A stretch of DNA of 64,000 nucleotides from positions 21,354,469-21,418,468 of the forward strand of contig NC_057790.1 of assembly GCF_014905175.1 (NCBI RefSeq). Reading direction: 5' to 3'. The DNA comes from Aphidius gifuensis. Lineage: Eukaryota; Arthropoda; Insecta; Hymenoptera; Braconidae. The translations under genes were made by a program, and so were the position numbers. The notes below the pieces were generated by a model that was given only the letters and a program-made list of their open reading frames with translations, searched no databases and had not been told where the DNA came from. Shown one piece after another: positions 53,101 through 64,000 of the stretch; within the stretch, counting starts at the first letter, position 1, and every line of letters begins with the position of its first letter.

Positions 53101-56100
53101 CATATATATTTTATTTTTAAAATGTTAAAAATTCATCATTCGTTACAGATATTATTTGTCATCATCACCGGAAGACTACCGTAGCCAATGAGCTTACTGT
53201 CATTCACATTTTCATGACGTATAATTTTCAAAAAAAAAAAATAAATTCAACGATGAATTAAAAATAAAAAATCGTATAAATAAATTTAAACAAATTTCAA
53301 GATAAAGTTAAAATTATCAGAGAAATCTATTCATATACAAGTTTATGATTGTCAAACACAAAGACTTTTTATCAAAAAAATAAAATAAAAAAAATTTGTT
53401 GAACGGATATAACAACCGATAAATCTATTTTGTATTTATTTTTCAGGCTTGGTAAATTTTTTTTTTTTTCTTTATATATTTTTTTGTTCATTTAACAAAT
53501 AAATAAATAAATAAATAAAAAAGCTCGATAATGTTAACAAACGTAATAAAGCAAGATGTAAAAATCAGTGAAAATAAAATATATATAAATTTTTTTTTAA
53601 GTTGTTGAAGAAAATTGTAGTGTGATGTCTCTCAACACATGTTAGCCATCATAGTCGACAATTTATGGCTGCGTAACACCATGAATAAAAATGAAAAAAA
53701 AAAAAAAAAAAACCAGTTCACATCCATATAAGAAATCATACTCACATGTACCATATCAAAGTGACAAGTATTGATTAAATTTATACTCTATAAATGGATC
53801 ATATATATATAAAAATAATATCGAGTAAGGTATAAACAAAAATTTGTGATATGTTTTTTTTATATATATTAAAACCAGTATACATATAGGCATGCTTGTG
53901 ATTTGCAGATAATAAAGAAAACAGCTAAATATAATAATAAATAATATATAGCAAAAATAACATGATATTTTTCTTGGTAAATTTAAACGATAAGTTTAAT
54001 TAAGACGTGATTAGAAATGAAAACATAATTATATTAACCAATAAAATATCATGTCCATCTTTTCGCCAATTATAAACATGATAAATAAATGTCATCTTGG
54101 TATAAATATATATATAAACCAGAAATACTTGATTTAATTATTTTTTTTTTTTTAAATATTTTATTTTATATATAATTATATAATTTATAATATTAAAAAA
54201 CAATTAATAATAATTAGAAAATAAAAATAATAAATAAAATAAATTTAGTAAATTAAATGATAATTTATTTTTTCATTGAAAAGGAACAAAAAAAATTAAA
54301 AATAATACTTTCTTTTTTCTTTTTTGTATATATAGATATTTATAAATTTATGTTTGGGACCGCCGGGTGTACAGATCGTTTTGCGGTCAGTCTTTTAGTT
54401 CATTTTTGAGGTGTGGGAAGGACTACAGTGAGGGGCCCGAATCAAGAGGTGAGACGAGAGGGAAACTGTGCGCATCCTCCTGTATGTATGTATATATATA
54501 TTATATTTATTATTTCATGGGCAAAAGCTTTGCGGTAGGTGGCTCACAACGGCGGCAAAATGATTACAGACCACGAACTCACTCACTACCAGGCAATAAT
54601 ATCAAGTACAAACGTTCCCAAAAGTTTACTCACTATTATCCCTTAATTTTTTATTATTAACATTTTTCTATTTTCAGTAATATTATTTAATAATTTTTAT
54701 AAAAATTTATAGTCATAATAACACTGTTATAAACATTTTTTTAATATTTCGAAATTTTTTTTTTTTTTTCTTTTATCATTTAATTGCATTTAATGTTTGA
54801 TAAATTTTTTTTTTTTTTTTATCATTCATTGTAAGTTATTTTAAAAACACATACAAATGACTCAGAGAATTTTTATTTTTTTATTTTTCAACTATCGTAT
54901 TAGTCATAATGATGATTTTTATCGTTAAAAAATTTCATTGGATTTTTTTTTTTTTTAAATGAATATTTTCATTATGAAAAAAAATAATAAAAAAAAAAAT
55001 ACCTAGAGAATTTTATATACATTAAAATCAAAATAATAAAAAATGACCGTTTTAACGGAATAAAAAAAAAACCGGTAGTATATATATGCTTTTATAATAA
55101 AAGTGTGCGCACTCACGTATAAAACTTCTAATCCTATCATAGGATCTTAAAATATGTCGAGTACCTACATACGCGTTACAGATTTAAGATATCAATCTAT
55201 TACATGTGTGTATAGTAAAAAATTTATATTATGAAGTATATCAAGGGTGATCTGGAGGGGGTTAAAACTCGTGAAGCTGATGGGAATCTGATTCAATTTT
55301 AACTGATATCACGCTAGACTTATCCAATGCTTTTAACCATTTTTTTTTATTTTTTCCTTTTACTTTTTTTTTGTTCGTGTCTTTTTATGTTGTCCAAAAA
55401 AGTAGCACTGTAATACAGTATCATGTGACAATATTTTTTTTCTCCAATAGTCCAATTTGAAGTATATATTTTAAAAAAATCTGTTTGTCAATTTAAAAAT
55501 AATTTTTAACATTGATTTTATGGATTTAATTAGACATATGGTTACTCAATTTTTATTTGTGCTTTCTCGCAGTGAAGCCTGGTGAACAATAAACTGAAGC
55601 CTTTTTTTTTTTTCTCTTTTACATTCAAGTGGCCATATGGGTACATAGTCCTGTGACATGTAATAACGGTCTTATGTATAAATGCAGTGACGAAAGAGAG
55701 CAAGAAAAAAGGGTTGCGATTAAAAATGAGAAAAAACGAAATTATTTTACAATAATTATAAGAGGAGTGCATGAAGAAAAGGATAATAATATAGCTAAAA
55801 GAGTTGAAGTAGGTTTTTTTTTTTTTGAGTAAATTAGAGAGCTATTATCAAGTTGCAAAACATACATTTACATTATTGTATGAGTTGTGTTTATATACTC
55901 ACAAAAAAGCACGCGACTTAAAAATGAAAAAAAAAAAAAACCAACATGACTTTTTAAATTTCATACGTCAATGATGAATTCTTAGAATATATATATTTAC
56001 CATTAAAAAAATAAAAGTAATTTTATATTTTTTATCAAAGTTTCTATAACATCTTTATCTCGATTAATTTATGACATGAGTCATATTTTTTATAAACACA

Positions 56101-59100
56101 AATATTTAAAGATACATCATTTTCATCGTGTAAATATTGATTAATTAAATCCCAAGAATAATAAGCTTTCAGTTATATATACAATGTATTTTTTTTATAT
56201 TTTGTATATCGACCTGGATGTCATCATCATCAATAAAATCATTCGGCACTTTGTCATGAATAAAAAATAATAAATAAATACTTTGTTCTAGATGATTTAA
56301 ATGTTTGTGGTTAAAAAAAGAAAAGAGCTCTTAGTATAGCCTCGAATTGAATATTATTTATTCGATTTTATTTATAAAAAACATTGACATTCGAAGATTC
56401 AGGACAACAGACCGGTCCTGAGAATTAAAATCACGCAATGACAATGGCACATATATAAATTTATCCCTATACGCGTATGAAAACAAGTATTTGCTTATGT
56501 TTTTTTTTGAATGTACATAACTTTAGTTGTTTGATGAAAAACCTGCCATTCTAGAATCTACTTTGCTGCATGACAATATTCAGTAAACTTAAGATGAAAT
56601 AAATAATAAATAAATATAAAATTCAAGATAACATGTATTAGGCATGTTTATATAAATAAAAATATTTAAATTGACTTTACATGCAGTATAGACATCAGTG
56701 AATTTCTTATTTTTTTTATTTATAAAAAGAGTATATTAAAAAACAAAAAAAAAAATGAAATGTCTAAATTTTAAAATTGTTTTTTTCTGTGTTGAAACGT
56801 GACAAGGTCATGATATTCATCTTGCGTCGCTTTCTACATGTATGGTTATTTTTATTGTTCTGTTTTTTTTTTTTTTTTGGTTTTTTTATATATGCTCTTT
56901 TTTTTAAGGCGAAAAATGAGAAACATTATTATAACTTAGGCGCATGATAATAGATTGAATCGTTGTGACAACTTGACGACACCCTCCTGTTGATTTTTTG
57001 GAGGTTAGTAAATAAATCAAATAGCTCGTATAAGGCTCGTAAAGCAAACGATCGTTTATGTAATTCTCATGGGTTTTTTATTATTTTTTTTTTTCAATAG
57101 ATATATTTCGGCACATGTGAAAAATCGTGTCTTCATCAGGGGTGAATTATACCCTACTGTGAGCAAAGCCAATACATAAGGGAAACCAAACCTATATATA
57201 ATCATGCTGAGTATAAGGATATATTTCTTTTTTTTCTTTTTTATTTTTTTCCTTTTACGACCGCAATAATAGTCCATTCAAATGTTGCCCAATGTAACAA
57301 TACCATTCAAGATGAAGTGTCCGAAAAAAATAGAAAAAAAAATGAGCAAAAAAAAGGTGTGACAAACGCATGTGTATCCGTTTAAGACTAATTTTAATTT
57401 TTTAACATTTAACAACGACTTTACGCTCACGTGGGGTTTCTATTATTGATTTCTATTCAACAACTTGTTAATCATTGATAAAATTAGTGTTAAAAAATAG
57501 TTTTTTTAAACTTACCACGATCGACAATTTTTCCAAATAAATTTTTTCCACGTAAAATATTTCTTGTTGAACAATTCCATCGACGATTACGAAATTGATG
57601 TTGACATTCAGCTATTGCATGATTAGCACCACGTGATATTGCACCAAGTACACCTGGATTTTCACGTACTAATCTACGTTGTTTTTGTCTCAATGTACTA
57701 AATATTGCTGGATCTAATTGTGTTGATGTTTGTTCTGGTGTTCCATCAGTTTTAGCAATACCCCTGTAATTAAAATGAGACATTAATTTTTATATCAAGA
57801 AAATGAATATATAATTATGGAGCAACGAGTTTTATGTACTTTTTTTTGAATATAATATATACTTATTATCGGGGTATGTGAGGAGTAATGAATAATATAT
57901 AAAAAGTGTAAAATAAAATACGTGAGAATATTGAATATTAAGAAAAATTAACGGTACTTGGAAATATCTGTCTCACGACATATTTTTCGATTTAATTAAT
58001 TAATTATTTATTCAAGTCAATGCATAAGGACACCTTGATTTCTTTTATCTTTTTTGTGACATACACGCACACGACAGTAATGATTTGTAAATTTATCAAA
58101 AATAAAACTTCCACATTAAATAAATAATAAAAAAGTGTAGCAATGTGAAAGAAAGTGAATTAGCCAAAAAGGTAAAACTGGTCTTGTATTTTAAAATGTG
58201 ACATTTTATAAAATTTGTTTTGATATAATTCAATTAATTCATAAATTATAAAAATCTAGGCAAAATAAATTGGCTGCATTATTGTTTATTTTATTAACTG
58301 TTTTACAAAAAATAAAATGATCTAAATTTTTTTTTTCCAGGACATAATAGTGTATATATGAAAGAATTTTTTTATGAAAAAAAAAAAAGGAGAGACTGCT
58401 GATGGAAGATGGTACAAGAATGTCAAATGTATCTGTCGGATTTCTGTGTATATATTTTTTTTTACTCCGCGCACACGCCCTCATATAAACACTCGGAAAG
58501 ATTGGATCTCACAAGGCGCTCCAAGTGTCGTCGCTCGTATAATAAACAGTCTCAAGGATCAAAAAGTTGATGTTTACGTGGTCTCAGGTTGTCTCCAAGG
58601 TAGTCATATAATGAAAGTGAGAGTAAGTTAATTTTTTTTATTTATTTATTATTATTTTTAAATGTTTGACTTGAACAAACATAAATATACAACAAATAAA
58701 AAAATTCATTAATTTTTTAACAAAATTATTAATTTTTTTTTGTTATATATGATAAATATTTAAATCGGTATATAAAGATCATATAGTGTAGCTGATGTTT
58801 GTGCTGATGAAAAAGATCTCTAGCATGATATCATAGTAAATTAGATGCTTGTGTTTTTATTTTATTTTTTATTGACTCATGCATGACACTACCATAAGAC
58901 TTGATATAAATTATTTTTTCAATATTATTATACATTGCAAAATTTACGAATAAATTTAAACTCGTTCAAATTTTAAATTTAAAAAAATAATTAATTAATC
59001 AAATTAATTTGTATGACTTACCACCACATAGATCCACGACCTTTATTTTTATTCTTGCTGGGGTCAGTGGGCAGTACCGATGGCACTGCAACCACAAGCA

Positions 59101-59125
59101 TAGCAATAATTATCCACAAATTCAT
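49631..59125 (-). CDS. wg: wingless / Wnt1 (four coding exons, spliced)
   Basis: The insect Wnt1 orthologue, a secreted segment-polarity morphogen. Exons in transcript order are 59125-59022, 57763-57516, 50594-50323 and 50191-49631; they join in frame to 394 aa. Residues 1-20 are a signal peptide (MNLWIIIAMLVVAVPSVLPT). Landmarks diagnostic of wg: KGRGSMWWGIAK, RKQ-like RQKQRRLVRENPGVLGAISR (60-79), QFRNRRWNCSTRN (sequon N98), GKIVDRGCRETAFIYAITSA, ARACSEGSIQSCSCD, EWEWGGCSDN, NNEAGR, ECKCHGMSGSCTVKTCWMRL with acylated Ser224, EHKPPGVKDLVY, CNDTSIGVDGCDLMCCGRGY and C-terminal TCL. A Ser/Asn-rich variable insert at about 259-291 is much shorter than in Drosophila Wg. Introns are 1258, 6921 and 131 bp; all match Wnt6 introns in place and phase. 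Convergent with Wnt6. Confidence 0.98.
50323..50594 (-). CDS. wg: wg coding exon 3
   Basis: Residues 118-208. The acceptor is TTTGTGCTTCAG. Contains CRETAFIYAITSAAVTHSIA and EWEWGGCSDNIDYGFKFSRE, and ends NNEAGRN. Donor AAC|GTAAGC, phase 0. The segment between CSCD and EWEWGG is short (about 11 residues), shorter than the fly insert here. Confidence 0.97.
51643..51770. promoter_or_regulatory. C-rich block in wg intron 2
   Basis: A CCA-repeat stretch (about 51655-51692) runs into DNA with several C runs: 51717-51721, 51740-51742, 51754-51757 and 51764-51768. It includes a near-repeat CTCGCACCC / CTCGCATCCC. The opposite, transcribed-sense strand of wg is therefore G-run-rich. One of the most GC-rich places in the window. 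Confidence 0.5.
52413..52487. repeat. Long A/G-rich tract
   Basis: About 75 bp of almost pure purine (A runs with GAAAGAAAGG), interrupted by two T residues. A low-complexity tract in wg intron 2. Confidence 0.8.
57516..57763 (-). CDS. wg: wg coding exon 2
   Basis: Completes Trp35 and encodes residues 36-117 plus the first base of Gly118. Follows the acceptor TTTTAATTACAG. Contains DPAIFSTLRQKQRRLVRENP and the signature ECQHQFRNRRWNCSTRN. Donor CGTG|GTAAGT, phase 1. Confidence 0.97.
57764..59021 (-). other. wg: wg intron 1
   Basis: A 1258 bp phase-2 intron. A complex, CpG-containing island at about 58460-58625 reads open on the + strand for some 80 codons, but shows no domain and no match to wg; probably regulatory. 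Confidence 0.85.
59022..59125 (-). CDS. wg: wg coding exon 1: signal peptide
   Basis: Residues 1-34 and two bases of Trp35. The ATG is complementary to 59123-59125, in context AAACAATGA. Signal peptide, then a basic stretch SKNKNKGRGSMW typical of Wg. Donor TG|GTAAGT (59021-59016), phase 2, the same as in Wnt6 exon 1. Confidence 0.94.
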
Positions 59126-59606
59126 TGTTTATTAATTATCAAACCAAAAAAAAAAAATTATAATTATTTTTCGATAAAAAATATAACTTGTATTTTTTTT
59201 TTTTTAAATAAAACTTTTTTTTTATGTTCACCTAACACTTTTGTGATACGTCAGACAATAAAATCATAACTATCCATTAAAAACACTTGAGATATAATTT
59301 AATTAATTTAAAATAAACAAAATTATTTAATTGTTAATTAAATTTAACTAATCACTGATGAAATATTTTTAAAAAACTTTTTTAATTATTAAAAAAAAAA
59401 ATATCACGTGTTTTACTTTTAGTTAGCTTTTTGAGTTTTAAAATATTGAAAAACAAACTTATATATTTGTCTTCACAGTAGTTTGCCCTCGGGGTTCCGA
59501 TACTTCCGCAAGACTGACAAACGATGTGACTACCTTTGGTCAGTTTACTTCCCCTTGTCGAAAATCACCCCCTCCGTTGGTAAAAAAAAAAATATATATA
59601 TTCAAC

Positions 59607-59742
59607 GTTATGCCCGAGGCTGTTGTCCGCCCTGGTCAAGGGCAGGACCTAAACCCGGACGTTTAGTGGCTGATTTTGTGGTAGGAGAAAGTACAATTTT
59701 TTTTTTTTACCTGCCAAACCCCCTGTTGCACCAGGGCATAAC
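59607..59742. repeat. Inverted repeat GTTATGCCC / GGGCATAAC upstream of wg
   Basis: Nine-base perfect arms at 59607-59615 and 59734-59742. The right arm is also part of a direct repeat: AGGGCAGGACCTAAAC (59640 region) and AGGGCATAACCTAAAC (59733 region). It lies about 0.5-0.6 kb upstream of the wg start codon. Confidence 0.6.
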
Positions 59743-59985
59743 CTAAACTTTTAATTACCAAAAAGACGTTATCCCTTTTTTTTTTTTTACCTCAAATACG
59801 GCAAGATAAAAATTCAAAAAAAAAAAATATACTTTTAAATTATTTTATACTATAAATAATACTTTAATAATAATAACAAATTAAATTTTTGTTTTTTTTT
59901 TTTTTTTTTTGTAATTAATTTTTTTTTTTTTATTATATAATTATTAATTATTTTTTGAACTTTTTTAACGTTGTTTAATATCAAA

Positions 59986-60061
59986 ATGAATTCTTCGACG
60001 AACGAGTATAGCGCCTCGGCTGGCAACTGCACGCGCTTTACCACGAAAGATACGTTCACCG
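59986..60061 (+). other. Exon-like open segment ending in a donor, on the strand opposite wg
   Basis: ATG at 59986 opens 25 codons (MNSSTNEYSA...) that end at ACCG|GTGAGC. The donor overlaps the palindrome TCACCGGTGA (60056-60065). Codon use is GC-richer than in the true exons here, so a regulatory island is at least as likely as a divergent first exon. The product is not recognised. Confidence 0.15.
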
Positions 60062-61276
60062 GTGAGCAAAGGTAATCCCCCTCTTACCACTTTTACACAC
60101 ACACATATCAACTAATGCTCTTTATCGAATGACTCCCCCAAGACTCCGATTAAATCTCAACCACGCCTTTTATTTTATCCACCTCCATATATATTATTTA
60201 TTTTATTTCTACATTCCCCTCACTATATATGAGCGAATTAATTTTTAACACTGCACTATTAATAGACAGTAGAATTTTGCTTGAAAAAAAAATTAATTTC
60301 AATTCAAAAAAATTTTATTTACGGATCATAAGTTTGAAATAGAATTATACATCATATGTACATACATCAAATTGGAGCTTTTTTTTTTTTTTGTTATTTC
60401 TGCTTGTCGATTTGTAGTTTAATTTAAACTGCATGTAAAAATAATTCATAGAGCTTTTTACACTTGAACTTCATTAGGGGTAGTATAGAAATTAATTAAT
60501 AAAATTAATATATAGATTATATTATTTATATTAAAAATAATTAAAATAAAATATTTATTTAAAAAACACGTGGTAAATTTGTGAGCAAGAGGGGGATTTC
60601 TACTTGGGAGGAACTTTTTGTGACCACGCCTCTGGTTAAAGTATCTTGGTTCCCTCCCTGAAGGTCCAGCTCTCTTTTACAGTCTCCAACTAACACATAT
60701 ATACAGTTTTTTTTCGTTTTTTTCTTTTTGCATCTTTCTTTAAAACATTAACTCTCATCATTTAATATCTCCCTCAGTTTCCACAAGTTTATCTTCCAAT
60801 TTAACAATTCTTTGATTATATATATATATATTATTTACTTGTGTTAAACTCAACAACTGGACAATGAGATGACAAGAATGCACGAGAAATCAAGGTGGGA
60901 TGAAGCGCGAACTTGCAAGAGGCACTGCGTGTGGGAACTACACGACGGAATGCAAGCATATATATACTCTTTAGCTTTTTTTTTTTTTTTTTATTTTTAC
61001 TTAATCTTGTTTTATTTATTTAATTTTTTTTTTTTTTTTTTACATCCAATTTTTTGAGAGACTACCTTTTCGGCATTATTTTTTCGGACGCTCTAGATTA
61101 AAAAGAATGGCGGTATAAAAGAGCTTTTGGTAATTTCTCAGAAGCTCGAGCTCAAAGTAAATTTTTAACATCAAAAAAATAAAATAAATTAACAATATTA
61201 TTTTTATTAAATTAATTAGTTATTTTAAAATAAAAAAATTTACCTAATAATGTCAATAAGCTCAAGAAAGTATAAC

Positions 61277-61684
61277 AACCCGAGTAAAAAAATTAAGTTT
61301 TTTTGGGATCTCATAAAGATCTCTCCTAAATCTCGTTTGTGAGACAGATATAGAGATTTTTTAAAGACAATAAATTGAAGAAGAATTGAAGAAAAATTAT
61401 AGACGTTAAAAAAATTTCCCAGTGACAGGACAGATAAAAAAAAACGTAGAGTCGGACTTAAGGTCAGAGTCAGAGTCGGACTTAAGGTCGGAGTTAGAGC
61501 TTGTGCGCAAGTAGACACTGTTGAATTTTAAAATTTAGGTGTTCATCTATTTAATTGTGTTATTATGAAATTAAAAGAATTTATTTACACATATTTAGGT
61601 TAATCTCAGAATACTTTTTTTAAAAAAAACATAGAGTCGGATTTAAAGTCAGAGTCGGACTTAAGGTCAGAGTTAGAGCTTGTT
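61277..61684 (-). repeat. Dispersed repeat, copy B, inverted relative to copy A
   Basis: The reverse complement of the tail and about two units of copy A, with scattered differences. Shared landmarks: GGGATCTCATAAAGATCTCT, AAATTTCCCAGTGACAGGA (CCAGAGACAGA in A), the AGAGTCGGACTTAAGGTC micro-repeat and GTTAGAGCTTG. Homology stops at about 61684. Confidence 0.85.
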
Positions 61685-62358
61685 CATTGTGAATTATACA
61701 AACATTACTTGCAGACAACGTTGTAAATTGTCTTCACTTGACAAGGACGATTCCAATAATACTGATGATGAAATAGCAAGGGAAAAAATGCTTAAAAAAT
61801 ATAAAAAAATAAATTGAAAATAATACATAATATGCAGATTGCAGAAGAAGAGCCAATTATTATAATGAATAATTGCAATTATGTTGAATTTTTCAAAGAC
61901 TATTTTTTATTTAAAAAAATAATAAATATTAAATAAATTTATGATGAAATTTTTAACAACGTTATACTAGAAACTTTGGCGGCAAATAATTCGTGTGAAA
62001 GAAGAAATATGAATTCTGGAAGGCACTGCAACAAACTGCATGGAATTCCTTTTCTTTTTTTTTTTTTTTTGAACAAAAGAAAAAAATGTAGAAAAATGAT
62101 GAAACAACACGATCGAAGATTACCGAATAGTTTGACACCTTGAGAAAAAAAAATCAAATTAGAAAAAAAATCACTTGAATTCGTTCAAGGGGGTCTGAAA
62201 TTGATTTTTTTTTTTCTTTGATTCTTTGTTTTTTTTTTCTTTGTCGGCAAAGATTACATACATTTTTTGTCAATAGGATTAGCAAATATTGTCATGCTAT
62301 GCGTTGAAAAATTTCTTAGATATGGTGCGAGGTTGTGTTTAATTCTACTTTTACAAGA

Positions 62359-62613
62359 TTATACTACCCCTTGGGTCATCAACTTCGCATTTACAGTTCT
62401 ACGACTTATCGCAAAGTATGATTTTCCAGAAATATATTTATTTAACGTGATAAGTTTACTGATTTTAACAAAGTTTTTTACTGATTTTACAGTTAAACAA
62501 ACACAAACAAATTTAAACTCATTTTTAATTAAAATGAATGAAAATTCATGATCTAATATTGGAACTAATTTATCATCAAATTTATAATTTATTATCCAAG
62601 AGTCATAAAACAA
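62359..62613 (-). pseudogene. Possible degraded transposase fragment
   Basis: An 84-codon open segment on the - strand. The part VKNFVKISKLITLNKYISGK followed by SYFAISRRTVNAKLM vaguely resembles the region of hAT/BED-type transposases where a Leu/Tyr segment precedes a PSRxT-like motif. The match is from memory and weak, the frame is short, and no start or intact domain is visible. It could be chance. Confidence 0.18.
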
Positions 62614-64000
62614 AGTACAGCCGTTTGACTGATAAAAAAATAAAAAAATAAAAAATAAGTGATCTGTTTTGGGTTTATTTATTTGAGCAGATGAAACATG
62701 ACTGCACGTGGCTTTAAAATCAGTGAACTTTAGTTATGAATTTAATAAATTTACAGCGTTGAAAAAAAAATATATAATAATCATTAAAATACATATAGAT
62801 ATTTTATTATTTTTATATTTTCAAATTAAAATATTATTTAAGCTGTCTGTATAATTTTCATAAAATATTATTTGGGTTTTACCAATGTGTACGAGGTCAA
62901 ACTCATTAAAATTTTACTATCATTATCACTATCTTCATATCTTCTATCAAGATAAAAAAAACAAAGAATTATTTTTTATTTTTGTAAATTTTATTTTTTC
63001 TACAGAAAAAGAATTTATGCTTTTTTATTTTCTTTATCTTTTATTTTATCGTCTATTTTTGAATCAGGGAATTTCCCAATTTTTAAACTTCTTGTATGGC
63101 TATCAACACTGTCGATTATTTCCAAAAGCTTATCTGGTCAATTTAAAAATAAATGTATATTTATACGTGATTACAAACAAAAAAAAATCTAAAATTTATA
63201 TGTTGAAAGTTTAAAAAATTATAACATATTAATATATTATTATATGCACGTGAGAATGTAAAGAATTTATTGGTTTAAATAAATATTAGAGAATATTATG
63301 AAGTCTAATATTTGCGTTGGAAAAATAAAATAGTATATGCAAAAAATATATCGAACAATTTTGAAGCATATCAAATTTAATGTGGTATATAGTTATAAAA
63401 GTTAAGATGTGGTCTTGTGCATATTAAACAAGTGATGGATACAACCAGAGGGAATATGAAAAACAAAGTTGAAATGGTGAAGATGCGTTTGCAGAAGAAG
63501 GTGGAGTCAAGATAAAAACATGTACAAGTTATACATGTATATATAATATTGTGATGTATATACTTATTATACTTATATAGTTTCTACTTTAGACCACACG
63601 CGCGTTTACAAATTGGCCTTTGGGTATATATAAATATTTTCCAGAGCTATATAACGAAGTGAAAAAATAAATACAATCAACAGGTGTATATATATGTACA
63701 TAATTATCTAGCCAATAATTATTTTAATATGTATCAAGCAAAGTGGCAATAAATACAACATTGTCAATATTTCGAAAAACAAGATATTTTTTTATTTTCT
63801 TTTGGCTTGATAGTGCCGATATTTTGGCTAAGATATTTCGACTGTAAAGATTTCGTTCAGGGTATTATTCACCAATTGATGTTGCCGAACAAATAAACAC
63901 ATTGCAAATTTAGACAAATCACAATGAACGCTAAATAAAAGAAACAAAGCAATGTCATTATTACTACACAAAAAAAAAACAATTCTGAAAAAACCAAACC

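Larger units (their letters stand above)
50595..57515 (-). other. wg: wg intron 2
   Basis: A 6921 bp phase-1 intron. Complex islands at about 50680-50900, 51360-51560, 51620-52110, 52500-52960, 53150-53220, 54350-54620, 55080-55330 and 56930-57330. No nested gene recognised; long A/T runs fill the rest. Confidence 0.85.
59126..64000. other. DNA upstream of wg
   Basis: Includes the wg 5' UTR and promoter, which I cannot place exactly. Complex islands occur at about 59470-59760, 59980-60240, 60570-60960, 62000-62160 and 63420-63640. A Su(H)-like TGTGGGAA lies at 60930-60937. A dispersed repeat (61277-61684) and a possible transposase remnant (62359-62613) follow. No Wnt9 exon was found. Confidence 0.6.

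Noticed and set aside
58374..58631. 85-codon frame in wg intron 1
   Set aside because: Lies on the strand opposite wg, starts in a poly-A run, and shows no domain or clear splice sites.
59126..64000. Search for Wnt9 exons beside wg
   Set aside because: No Wnt signature found in any frame.
1..64000. tRNA genes
   Set aside because: No stretch with a convincing B-box (GGTTCGANTCC) plus A-box was seen; isolated TTCGAA words lack the cloverleaf context.

Overview
The window is AT-rich metazoan DNA, roughly three quarters A+T by eye, crowded with A/T homopolymer runs and TA/TAA microsatellites. It carries two multi-exon Wnt ligand genes in convergent, tail-to-tail orientation: Wnt6 on the + strand (exons between 16150 and 35972) and wingless/Wnt1 on the - strand (exons between 59125 and 49631). 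Linkage of Wnt1 and Wnt6, insect-type protein sequences and strong A/T codon bias point to a holometabolous insect. A parasitoid wasp or other hymenopteran is my guess, but the sequence does not prove it.

Layout. 1-16149: non-coding DNA upstream of Wnt6, AT-rich with islands of higher GC and one small exon-like segment (3063-3139). 16150-35972: Wnt6, five coding exons, 353 aa, with a 4.6 kb first intron and a 14 kb second intron holding many GC-richer islands and several hairpins. 35973-49630: a 13.7 kb intergenic interval shared by the 3' ends of both genes. It holds a cluster of Ci/Gli-type sites, an excellent TCF site flanked by an inverted repeat, and a dispersed repeat made of ~177 bp units. 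49631-59125: wg, four coding exons, 394 aa, with a 6.9 kb second intron. 59126-64000: upstream of wg, with promoter-proximal islands, a second inverted copy of the dispersed repeat (61277-61684) and a possible degraded transposase fragment.

Both genes encode secreted, lipid-modified, cysteine-rich ligands of the Wnt pathway. All three wg introns match Wnt6 introns 1, 2 and 4 in position and phase, as expected for ancient tandem paralogues; Wnt6 has one extra small intron. Genuine exons here are AT-rich with A/T at third positions, whereas the more complex, CpG-containing islands in introns and between genes lack coding character. I read those islands as candidate cis-regulatory elements of wg and Wnt6. 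No tRNA, rRNA, CRISPR or intact mobile element was recognised. Neither Wnt10 nor Wnt9 exons were found in the window.
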